DNA from: DASTCC01 sp035711465
GTDB lineage: Bacteria > Acidobacteriota > Vicinamibacteria > Vicinamibacterales > SCN-69-37
Length of the DNA stretch: 7,039 bases
Direction of reading: 5' to 3'
Assembly (NCBI GenBank): GCA_035711465.1
Contig: DASTCC010000095.1
Span: forward strand, 1 to 7,039
Below are positions 1-5,400 of the stretch, piece by piece. Both the position numbers and the translations under genes were made by a program. The first letter of the stretch is position 1. Every line of letters starts with the position of its first letter. The notes below the pieces were generated by a model that saw only the letters and a list, made by a program, of their open reading frames with translations, did not search any database and was not told where the DNA came from.

Positions 1-53
1 TCAATTTCGCCGGCGATGCCCTACGCGACCGGCTCGATCCGCGCGCGACGTGA
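1..53 (+). CDS. C-terminal end of a probable DppC/OppC-type ABC transporter permease (partial)
   Basis: Only the last 16 codons are inside the window, read in the frame starting at position 3 and ending at TGA 51-53: NFAGDALRDRLDPRAT. This resembles the usual extreme C-terminus of DppC/OppC-family inner-membrane permeases of peptide, nickel or glutathione ABC importers, where an 'N-hydrophobic-GDxLRDxLDPR' tail follows the last membrane helix. The sequence shows the open frame and this tail; the family assignment rests on that tail alone. The gene body lies to the left of the window. It converges on the ADOP gene across the repeat element at 63-359, so its mRNA 3' end would carry the GGGTCGGAG array. 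Chance similarity cannot be excluded because so little is visible. Confidence 0.55.
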   Translation, partial: NFAGDALRDRLDPRAT

Positions 54-62
54 AGGTCTGCA

Positions 63-158
63 GGGTCGGAGGAGGGGTCGGAGGAGGGTCGGAGCAGGGT
101 CGGAGCAGGGTCGGAGTAGGGTCGGAGTAGGGTCGGAAGAGGGTCGGAGCGGGGTCAG
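63..158 (+). repeat. Left array: about 8 units of an 11-bp GGGTCGGAG-NR repeat
   Basis: The nonamer GGGTCGGAG recurs at 63, 75, 86, 97, 108, 119, 130 (ending GAA) and 141, with a truncated copy GGGTCAG at 152. Spacing is 11 bp except for one 12-bp step between the first two. The nonamer is nearly invariant and the two bases between copies vary (GA, CA, TA, CG). The same unit occurs in inverted orientation at 228-359. Reading frames through the array give only Pro/Arg/Ser-rich repeats and no credible protein. Confidence 0.95.
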
Positions 159-177
159 TCTCGCCCCGAAGGATTCG

Positions 178-204
178 AAAAACAGGGCACAAAATGACCC
201 TGTT
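178..204 (-). terminator. Central hairpin, probable intrinsic terminator of the ADOP transcript
   Basis: AACAGGG (181-187) and CCCTGTT (198-204) form a perfect 7-bp inverted repeat around a 10-nt loop. On the minus strand the stem runs into five consecutive T (complement of A178-A182, two of them in the stem), which fits a rho-independent terminator for the minus-strand PadR-ADOP unit ending at 374. The plus-strand reading has no T-run after the stem. The stem has only four G-C pairs, so strength is uncertain. Its centre (192.5) nearly coincides with the midpoint between the two flanking repeat arrays (193). Confidence 0.5.
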
Positions 205-227
205 CAGCTCTGCGTGACCGTGGTCCG

Positions 228-359
228 CTCCGACCCTCCTCCGACCCTACTCCGACCCTGCTCCGACCCTCCTCCGACCCCGCTCCGACCCTGCTCCGAC
301 CCCGCTCCGACCCCGCTCCGATCCCCCTCCGACCCCGCTCCGACCCCGCTCCGACCCCA
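228..359 (-). repeat. Right array: 12 inverted units of the same 11-bp repeat
   Basis: Twelve consecutive 11-bp units of CTCCGACCC plus two variable bases start at 228, 239, 250, 261, 272, 283, 294, 305, 316, 327, 338 and 349 with no phase slip. One unit has a substitution (CTCCGATCC at 316). Read on the minus strand this is GGGTCGGAG preceded by two variable bases, identical in core to the left array. It lies 15 bp beyond the ADOP stop codon, between that stop and the putative terminator, so it would form most of the ADOP mRNA 3' untranslated region. Confidence 0.95.
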
Positions 360-373
360 CCCGTCTCCCAGCT

Positions 374-2953
374 TCACTCCGCCCTCAGCGCCTGCACCGG
401 ATCGACCCTTGCGGCTCGGCGGGCCGGGATCCAGGCCGCCAGGATGGCCGTTGTTCCGAGCAGGGCCGCCGCGGCGGCGAGGGCAGCGGCGTCGTATCTG
501 GACGTCTCGAACAGGAACGACTGCACGACCGACGTCGCGTAGGACGACGCGATCAATCCGGCCGTGAGACCCAGCACGACGGGGACGACAGCGTCGCCGA
601 GCATCGTCCGGACGACATCCGACGGGCGGGCACCGAAGGCCATGCGGACGCCGATCTCCTGCGTGCGCCGCGCCACCGCGTAGGCGGTAATGCTGAAGAC
701 GCCGACCAGCGTGAGCAGCAGCCCAATGCCGCCGAGCAGGCTCAGCAGGCGCGTGCGATTCTGCGGTCGCCGCAGCGCGTCGAAAAGATACGCATCGCCC
801 GTCGCGATGCGATCGACGACGACGCGCGGGCCGATCGACCGCGCCGCATCGTGGAGCGCCGTCGAGAGCGCCGCCGTCAGCTTCGGCGCGCGCACGAAGA
901 TCGTCAGGCGTTCCGATGCCTTCGGATCCATCGTGTAGATCTCCGGTCGGGCGCCGGCTCTCGCGGCGCCACCATCGGTGTTGATCGGGGCGACGACGCC
1001 GATGACCTCGAACGTCTCGCCGCGCATCAGCTGCAAGGACCGGCCGATCGCGGGACCGTCCGGGAACAACTGCGCGGCGGCCGCCCGGCTGATCACGAGG
1101 AGGCGCCGGCCGGCGGTCCTGTCGGCCTCCGTCGGGGTGCGGCCCTCCAGGACTGGAATCCCCATCGCCTCGATGAAACCCGGCAGGATCGATCGCTGCG
1201 TCAGCCCGATCATGTTGTCTCCGACGCGCACGCCTGAGAGCCGCCGGCTCCCGCCGATGGGCAGCTGATTCGCGGCGCCGACGGTGAGGCCGGTCCGCGC
1301 GCGAATCGCGTCGACCAGCGCCGGATAGTAGGGGCCGGCGATCGCCGGCGACGGGTCGACGGGCTCGACCTGCATCACCACGACCTGCGAAGGATCGAAT
1401 CCGAGATCGACGCTGACCAGCCGATTGAAGCTTCGAATCATCAGCCCGGCGCCGACGAGCAGCACCACGGCGAGCGCGATCTCGATGGCGACGAGCGTCT
1501 GACCGCCGCGGCGCGACAGCGCCGATCCGTGCCGCCGGCCGGCGCCGGCGAGCGCGCCAGCCACCGATGCCCGCGAAAGCCGGATCGCCGGCACGACGCC
1601 AGCGGCGAGCGCGACGACGATCGCCATCGCCACCGCGAAGCCGAGCACCAGCAGGTCGATCGCCGCCGGCGCGTGCGACGGGATCGTCAGCGGCACGAGC
1701 GCGACGAGCGCGTCGAGCGACAGCCACGCCAGCAGCACCCCCGCGAGACCGCCGGCCAGACCGAGGACCAGGTTTTCGGTGAGGAGCTGGCGGATGAGCC
1801 GGCCGCGTCCGGCGCCGATCGATCGGCGCACGGCAAGCTCGGGCATCCGGATCGCGCCGCGCGCGAGCAGGAGTCCGGCGACGTTGACGCAGCCGATCAG
1901 CAGGATCGCGCCGACGGCGGAGACAAGCGTCACCAGCGTCGGCCTGGTCCCGGAGACGAGCTCTTCGTACAACAGATCGACGCGTACGCCGGGCAGCTCC
2001 GTACTGTTGCCGGCGGGCAGCCCGGCTGCGAGCTCAGACGCAGCGTCAACGGCGGTCAGACCCGATCGCAACCGCCCGTACACTGACGTGCCCGTGAACC
2101 GGCGGGCCTCGAACGCGCCGCCAGGCCGATACGGCCGCCACATCGGCACGTCGCTTTGAAAGCCGCGCGGCAGCACGCCGACAATCGTCGCCGGCGCGCC
2201 GCCGACGCGGATCGATCGGCCCACGACATCGGGATCGCTTCCGAAACGCGACCGCCAGTACGCATGTCCGAGCAACGCGACGCCCGGAGCTTCGGCGATG
2301 GTGTCGTCGACGGCGAACGCGCGACCGAGCACCGGCGCGACGCCGAAGAGCTCGAGATAGCCTTCCGACACCTCTTTGATCCTGATCCGCTCGGGCTCCG
2401 GACTCTCGACGATGACCTCGCGCTCGCCGCGGTCGACGGCAGCCTGCGTCAGCGCGCCGCCGCGGCTCCTCCAGAGCCGCGTGTCCGCGATCGACGGACT
2501 TCCGGCGGCCTGACGCCCGTCCGATCGGCGTTCGAGGATGGTCACCTCGACGAGCTGCTCCGGATGCGGGTACGGCAGGGGTCTGAGGAGCACGGCCTGG
2601 ATGACGCTGAAGAGCGCCGTCGCCGCGGCAATGCCGATGGCGAGCGTCGCCACCGCGACCGCGGCGAACCCGCGCTGACGCGCCAGCAGCCGCACGCCGT
2701 AGCGCAGATCCTGAACGATGGTCTCGACCATGCCGCCTCCTCGGATGTCGTAGCCGCGATCCTCGAGGACCGCGAGGTTGCCGAAGCGACGCTTCGCCTG
2801 ACGAATCGCGTCGTCGCGTGTCAGTCCGCGGCGCTCGAGGTCGTCGGCGCGCATGCGGACGTGGAACGCCATTTCTTCGTGAATCTCGGCCGCGATCGCA
2901 TCGCGCCGGAACAGCGCACGGACGCGGGCCACGAGCGGCCGCCAGATCTGCAT
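374..2953 (-). CDS. ADOP-type orphan ABC permease (MacB/FtsX-like, duplicated)
   Basis: This 859-residue inner-membrane protein matches the acidobacterial duplicated orphan permease family: two MacB periplasmic-core plus FtsX units in one chain with no ATPase. Residues 1-70 are the soluble family prefix (HEEMAFHVRMRADDLERRG and KRRFGN). TM1 is at about 96-124, followed by a MacB-like extracytoplasmic domain (about 125-335), TMs at about 340-366, 391-420, 430-456 and 486-506, a second periplasmic domain (about 510-730), and TMs at about 737-761, 786-806 and 822-846. The C-terminus has the FtsX-type motifs RTQEIGVRMAFGARPSDV and WIPARRAARVDPVQALRAE. The length is normal for the family. The ATG at 2953 was chosen because it leaves 2 bp after the PadR stop and begins the conserved prefix; 45 additional in-frame upstream residues lie over PadR in another frame and look like shadow. 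Substrate is unknown; MacB-like export or mechanotransmission is inference. Confidence 0.93.
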   Translation of the reverse strand: MQIWRPLVARVRALFRRDAIAAEIHEEMAFHVRMRADDLERRGLTRDDAIRQAKRRFGNLAVLEDRGYDIRGGGMVETIVQDLRYGVRLLARQRGFAAVAVATLAIGIAAATALFSVIQAVLLRPLPYPHPEQLVEVTILERRSDGRQAAGSPSIADTRLWRSRGGALTQAAVDRGEREVIVESPEPERIRIKEVSEGYLELFGVAPVLGRAFAVDDTIAEAPGVALLGHAYWRSRFGSDPDVVGRSIRVGGAPATIVGVLPRGFQSDVPMWRPYRPGGAFEARRFTGTSVYGRLRSGLTAVDAASELAAGLPAGNSTELPGVRVDLLYEELVSGTRPTLVTLVSAVGAILLIGCVNVAGLLLARGAIRMPELAVRRSIGAGRGRLIRQLLTENLVLGLAGGLAGVLLAWLSLDALVALVPLTIPSHAPAAIDLLVLGFAVAMAIVVALAAGVVPAIRLSRASVAGALAGAGRRHGSALSRRGGQTLVAIEIALAVVLLVGAGLMIRSFNRLVSVDLGFDPSQVVVMQVEPVDPSPAIAGPYYPALVDAIRARTGLTVGAANQLPIGGSRRLSGVRVGDNMIGLTQRSILPGFIEAMGIPVLEGRTPTEADRTAGRRLLVISRAAAAQLFPDGPAIGRSLQLMRGETFEVIGVVAPINTDGGAARAGARPEIYTMDPKASERLTIFVRAPKLTAALSTALHDAARSIGPRVVVDRIATGDAYLFDALRRPQNRTRLLSLLGGIGLLLTLVGVFSITAYAVARRTQEIGVRMAFGARPSDVVRTMLGDAVVPVVLGLTAGLIASSYATSVVQSFLFETSRYDAAALAAAAALLGTTAILAAWIPARRAARVDPVQALRAE

Positions 2954-2955
2954 GG

Positions 2956-3285
2956 TCAGCTGCTCATCACGTTCTGCACGGCCATCGTCAGACGATCCCA
3001 GCTCGCTGCTTCGGCGGCCAGTTGCGCGCGGCCGGCGCGGGTGATTCGATAGAAGCGCGCGCGCCGTCCGGTGTCGGTGACCGACCACTCCGACGACAGC
3101 CAGCCACGCGACTCCATGCGGTAGAGCGCCGGATAGAGCGAGCCCTCTTCGACCTTGAGGACGTCGAGCGACAGCCGCTCGAGGCGGACCGCAATCGCGT
3201 AGCCGTGAAGCGGCTTGTCCTCGAGCGTCTTCAGCACGAGCATGTCGAGCGTGCCGTGCAGCTGATCGCTGTTGGTGCGGGCCAT
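2956..3285 (-). CDS. PadR-family transcriptional repressor
   Basis: This 109-residue winged-helix DNA-binding protein is of the acidobacterial PadR type. It has the standard motif order: LHGTLDMLVLKTLEDKPLHGYAIAVRLE is the recognition-helix region (about 9-36), then EEGSLYPALYRMESRGWL (about 46-63), a wing with GRRARFYRITRAGRAQL (about 73-89) and a short C-terminal helix. PadR proteins are dimeric repressors that often regulate their own promoter. The ATG is preceded by GAGG three bases upstream, a short Shine-Dalgarno spacing. The stop is followed after 2 bp by the ADOP start, so the two are almost certainly one operon and probably translationally coupled. A dyad overlapping its promoter is the likely operator. 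The signal that releases it cannot be read from the sequence. Confidence 0.95.
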   Translation of the reverse strand: MARTNSDQLHGTLDMLVLKTLEDKPLHGYAIAVRLERLSLDVLKVEEGSLYPALYRMESRGWLSSEWSVTDTGRRARFYRITRAGRAQLAAEAASWDRLTMAVQNVMSS

Positions 3286-3296
3286 GATCCTCAGAA

Positions 3297-3320
3297 AGTC
3301 TAATGCTTAGACTGCCTAAG
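3297..3320. promoter_or_regulatory. Two overlapping dyads, probable PadR operator
   Basis: AGTCTAA-TGC-TTAGACT (3297-3313) is a perfect 7-bp inverted repeat with a 3-bp spacer. CTTAG-ACTGC-CTAAG (3306-3320) is a second inverted repeat with a 5-bp spacer that shares the middle half-site. Together they are three related half-sites covering the -10 and the promoter spacer, so bound PadR would block RNA polymerase. Assignment to PadR is inferred from position directly upstream of the padR gene. A further GTCTAAG at 3369-3375 resembles one half-site. Confidence 0.65.
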
Positions 3321-3326
3321 GGTCAA
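3297..3326 (-). promoter_or_regulatory. Predicted sigma-70-type promoter of padR-ADOP
   Basis: On the minus strand TTGACC (complement of 3321-3326) is a good -35 match and TAGACT (complement of 3297-3302) a 4-of-6 match to the -10, with an 18-bp spacer. Transcription would begin near 3290, giving a leader of only about five nucleotides before the PadR ATG at 3285. The start point is inferred. Confidence 0.55.
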
Positions 3327-3427
3327 CTCAATAAGACCACTGCGATGTATCCGCGCCGCCGGCGAGCGGTCTAAGCGGATAGAGCACCGCGCGCGCCCAC
3401 CTGCCGGGCGCACGTCAGGAGAAGTTC

Positions 3428-3781
3428 ATGCGCATCCGAATCGCCGCCGCCGCCCTCGCAGGTCTGCTCGCTTTCGCGCCATCGGCTTTGGCGCAGCAAT
3501 CGCCGGCACCGCCGCAACGACCACAGCGGCCGGCCGGCATCGAGGCCCGGCAGCAGCGGCAAGCCGATCGTATTCGCGCCGGACGTCGCGCCGGCGAGGT
3601 CACGAACCAGGAGCTGCGCCGGCTGCGCCAGGCCGAACGGCGGATCCAGCGCGAAGAGCTTCGCTTTCGTCGTTCCGGCGACGGCCTCTCGCGCCGCGAG
3701 GTCGGCAAGATCCAGCGCGACCTGAATCAGGCGCATCGCGCCATTCGCCGCGCCACCCACAACCGTCGCGACCGGGGCTGA
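3428..3781 (+). CDS. Small secreted, basic, helical hypothetical protein
   Basis: This 117-residue protein has a clear Sec signal peptide: basic start MRIRI, hydrophobic core to residue 17, and cleavage expected after ALA at 22. The mature part is about 95 residues with no cysteine, a short Pro/Gln-rich linker (about 24-36), then Arg/Gln-rich amphipathic helices. Two similar helix-turn motifs are visible, AGEVTNQELRRLRQAERRI (55-73) and GDGLSRREVGKIQRDLNQ (84-101), each a short turn with T/S before a helix start. This resembles widespread uncharacterised periplasmic proteins with repeated 'G-x-L/V-T/S-x-x-E' motifs; no function is assigned. The start is supported by AGGAG at 3417-3421, six bases upstream of ATG. 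It is divergent from padR and 12 bp ahead of the CPXCG gene, so is probably first in a three-gene transcript. Confidence 0.8.
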   Translation: MRIRIAAAALAGLLAFAPSALAQQSPAPPQRPQRPAGIEARQQRQADRIRAGRRAGEVTNQELRRLRQAERRIQREELRFRRSGDGLSRREVGKIQRDLNQAHRAIRRATHNRRDRG

Positions 3782-3793
3782 TAGCATGGCCTG

Positions 3794-4000
3794 ATGAACG
3801 GGCACGACGAGCCGAGCGAGACGGACTTCGACGTCTTCTGTCCGTACTGCGGCGAGCCGGCGACGATCTACATCGAGCCCGACGTCATGGGCACGCTGGT
3901 GCAGGACTGCGAGGTCTGCTGCCGGCCGTGGCAGGTGCACGTCGGCTACGACGACGGCGATCGCTTCGTCGAAGTACGCAGGGGCGACGGCTCTGAATAA
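3794..4000 (+). CDS. CPXCG motif-containing cysteine-rich protein
   Basis: This 68-residue protein belongs to the small 'Cys-rich CPXCG' family of probable zinc-ribbon proteins. CPYCG occupies residues 16-20 and the second cysteine cluster, CEVCC, residues 39-43, followed by RPWQVHV; the two CxxC pairs (C16/C19 and C39/C42) would bind one metal ion. The order FxxxCPYCGE-x18-DCxVCCRPW is the family pattern and the length is typical. The biological role of the family is not established. The ATG at 3794 has no obvious Shine-Dalgarno, but it lies 12 bp after the upstream stop and gives the expected family N-terminus. Its last 8 bp overlap the proposed CTG start of the MFS gene. Confidence 0.9.
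   Translation: MNGHDEPSETDFDVFCPYCGEPATIYIEPDVMGTLVQDCEVCCRPWQVHVGYDDGDRFVEVRRGDGSE
3980..3984 (+). promoter_or_regulatory. Shine-Dalgarno AGGGG deciding the CTG start of the MFS gene
   Basis: AGGGG sits 8 nt upstream of CTG 3993, inside the 3' end of the CPXCG gene. It is the main sequence support for placing the MFS start at 3993, since no ATG, GTG or TTG exists in frame in this stretch until 4071. Confidence 0.5.
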
Positions 4001-5189
4001 CGTTCAGCACCGTCGCCGATCGGCCGGCGCCCTCTTCGCCGGCGTCGCGATCTCGGCGACGGGTTACACGATGATGGTCGCGGTCCTGCCGCTGACGGCG
4101 GAGGACCTGCTGCAGTCGCCGCGCTGGAGCGGGGCGCCGTCGGCACTCGGCACGCTCGGCGTGGCGTTCGGGGCATCCTGGATCGCGTCGCACATGCGGC
4201 GCCGCAGCCGGCGCACCGCGCTCGCGCTCGGCTACCTCCTCTCGACGGTGGCCGCCGGCGTCGCCGCCGCGGGCGCCGCCTCGGCGGCGTTCCTGCTGAT
4301 GGCCGGCGCGGTGTTCTTCGTCGGCGCCGGTTTCGCCGCCAGCCGGCTGTCGCGCTACGCGGCCGCCGATCTCTACGCACCCGCCGAACGCTCCGCGGCG
4401 ATCGGCTGGAACGTCTGGGCGGCGACGATCGGATCGGTCGCGGGGCCGCTCGCGCTCGGCGCGACGCTCCGCGCCGGCCGCTCCGCCGGCGTCCCCGACG
4501 TCGTCACCCCGTTCGTCGTCGCCGCGGCCGCATTCGCGGTATCGGCGCTCGTCATCCACGCGCGCTACTCGCCGCTCGCCGAGTCCGCGACGGCATCGGC
4601 GTATACGACCGGCGGCATCGATCACGCCTCGCCGTCGGGCCTCCGACTCGCGGTGATCTCGCTGCTCGCCGGGCAGATCGTCATGGTGCTGGTGATGACG
4701 ATGACGCCGATTCACATGCGGCATCACGGACACGATCTCGACAGCGTCGGCATCGTCTTCGCCTCGCATACGCTGGGCATGTACGCGTTCTCGCCGATCG
4801 CCGGCTGGCTCAGCGATCGGCTCGGTCGCGTGACGGTGATCGTGACGTCGTGCCTGTTGTTGTCGATCGCCGGCTTCCTCGCGAGCACATCGACACTGAC
4901 GACGGCGTCGCTGGCGACGGCGCAGTTCCTGCTCGGCGTCGGCTGGTCGTTCAGCTTCGTCGCTGCCAGCGCGCTGCTCACGGAAAGCGCGCCCGCCGTG
5001 GACCGCGTCCGCTGGCAGGGTTCGGCGGATTCGCTGGTCTGGGGCACGGCGGCCTTCGCCGGCGTCGCGTCCGGGCTGCTGCTCTCGTCAGTAGGGTACG
5101 CCGCGCTCAGCCGCTTCGGCGGAGCGCTCGCGCTCGTGCCGCTCCTGTTCGTGTGGGGGCAGGCGAAGCGACGGGTGGTGTCGAGCTGA
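3993..5189 (+). CDS. MFS transporter (12 TM), probable CTG start
   Basis: This is a secondary transporter of the major facilitator superfamily, about 398 residues. Twelve hydrophobic segments can be placed at about 10-33, 50-68, 75-95, 97-119, 135-156, 167-190, 217-242, 251-273, 280-298, 303-329, 346-372 and 376-390. GWLSDRLGR (271-279), after TM8, is the MFS loop motif 'G-x-x-x-D-R-x-G-R'; TPIHMRHHGHDLDSVG (238-253) and GMYAFSPIAGWL belong to a recognisable bacterial MFS subgroup of unknown substrate. The first in-frame ATG (4071) would delete nearly all of TM1, whose residues SAGALFAGVAISATGYT are encoded upstream. The only plausible start giving a whole TM1 is CTG 3993, which has AGGGG 8 nt upstream and overlaps the preceding TAA (CTGAATAA). 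Drug or metabolite efflux is a guess. Confidence in the family is high and in the start moderate. Confidence 0.88.
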   Translation: MNNVQHRRRSAGALFAGVAISATGYTMMVAVLPLTAEDLLQSPRWSGAPSALGTLGVAFGASWIASHMRRRSRRTALALGYLLSTVAAGVAAAGAASAAFLLMAGAVFFVGAGFAASRLSRYAAADLYAPAERSAAIGWNVWAATIGSVAGPLALGATLRAGRSAGVPDVVTPFVVAAAAFAVSALVIHARYSPLAESATASAYTTGGIDHASPSGLRLAVISLLAGQIVMVLVMTMTPIHMRHHGHDLDSVGIVFASHTLGMYAFSPIAGWLSDRLGRVTVIVTSCLLLSIAGFLASTSTLTTASLATAQFLLGVGWSFSFVAASALLTESAPAVDRVRWQGSADSLVWGTAAFAGVASGLLLSSVGYAALSRFGGALALVPLLFVWGQAKRRVVSS

Positions 5190-5192
5190 TCG

Positions 5193-5211
5193 GCGAACGT
5201 CGGCGTTTCGC
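5193..5211 (+). terminator. Possible weak hairpin after the MFS gene
   Basis: GCGAACG (5193-5199) can pair with CGTTTCGC (5204-5211) with one bulged T and a 4-nt loop, starting 3 bp after the MFS stop. No T-run follows, so intrinsic termination is doubtful. Confidence 0.2.
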
Positions 5212-5221
5212 TTCGGTGCCG

Positions 5222-5370
5222 TCGGGTGCCGTCGGGTACGACGGGTGTGGGCGGGTGCGAGGAACGCGCTGACGCTGGTCAACTCGGATTTATTGGTGAC
5301 GATGAACGGGAACCCAAACGAACCTTCTTCCTGGCACCCGCCCGCACCTGTCGCACCGTATGGCACCCGA
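5222..5370. repeat. Long imperfect inverted repeat in the convergent MFS/AGE junction
   Basis: The left arm 5222-5264 and the reverse complement of the right arm 5328-5370 agree at 36 of 43 positions by hand alignment without gaps. Both begin TCGGGTGCC and both contain GGGCGGGTGC. The loop is 63 bp. TCGGTGCCG, TCGGGTGCCG and TCGGGTACGA at 5213-5241 form short degenerate direct repeats within and just outside the left arm. The gene-free interval 5190-5400 holds nothing else recognisable; both strands contain open frames here, but they mirror one another because of the dyad and are not credible genes. Confidence 0.85.
5224..5255 (+). other. Canonical G-quadruplex motif in the left arm
   Basis: GGG occurs at 5224, 5234, 5243, 5249 and 5253, with loops of 7, 6, 3 and 1 bases, satisfying the G3-N1-7 rule. 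It would be present in the RNA of MFS readthrough and in the plus DNA strand. Formation in the cell is not shown. The right arm, read on the minus strand, is also G-rich but has interrupted tracts. Confidence 0.6.
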
Positions 5371-5400
5371 CCGACCCGATCATTTCTAATCCTGCGCCGC

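Noticed and set aside
63..359. CRISPR array
   Set aside because: Units are 11 bp in direct succession with only two variable bases, so there are no spacers and no cas genes nearby.
16..567. Plus-strand open frame encoding 11-residue Pro/Ser/Arg repeats
   Set aside because: The peptide repeat is produced by the 11-bp DNA unit read in three frames, and the frame runs into the antisense of ADOP; no Shine-Dalgarno or known domain.
204..1727. Long Arg/Ala-rich minus-strand open frame (507 codons) overlapping ADOP and the repeat array
   Set aside because: It is in a different frame from the clearly conserved ADOP coding sequence, has low-complexity Arg-rich composition typical of GC-rich shadow frames, and no family motifs.
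2156..3052. Plus-strand open frame antisense to ADOP/PadR
   Set aside because: His/Asp/Arg-rich shadow of a well-supported minus-strand operon with no recognisable motif.
2951..3088. N-terminal 45-residue extension of ADOP from an upstream ATG at 3088
   Set aside because: The extra sequence lies inside padR in another frame, is Arg-rich and lacks conservation features; ATG 2953 gives the normal family N-terminus.
3885..4769. Minus-strand Arg/Asp-rich open frame of 294 codons
   Set aside because: It is antisense to the CPXCG and MFS genes, which carry clear family motifs; composition is that of a shadow frame.
4071..5189. MFS gene starting at ATG 4071
   Set aside because: This start leaves only a few residues of TM1, while the upstream in-frame sequence encodes the rest of the helix and has a plausible CTG start with Shine-Dalgarno.
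5278..5286. GAGTTGACC on the minus strand, the same 9-mer as at the padR -35
   Set aside because: No -10-like hexamer follows at 16-18 bp and no minus-strand gene begins there, so a second promoter is not supported.
5226..5366. Small genes on either strand of the MFS/AGE gap
   Set aside because: The plus and minus peptides resemble each other because the DNA is an inverted repeat; no ribosome site or family match supports either.
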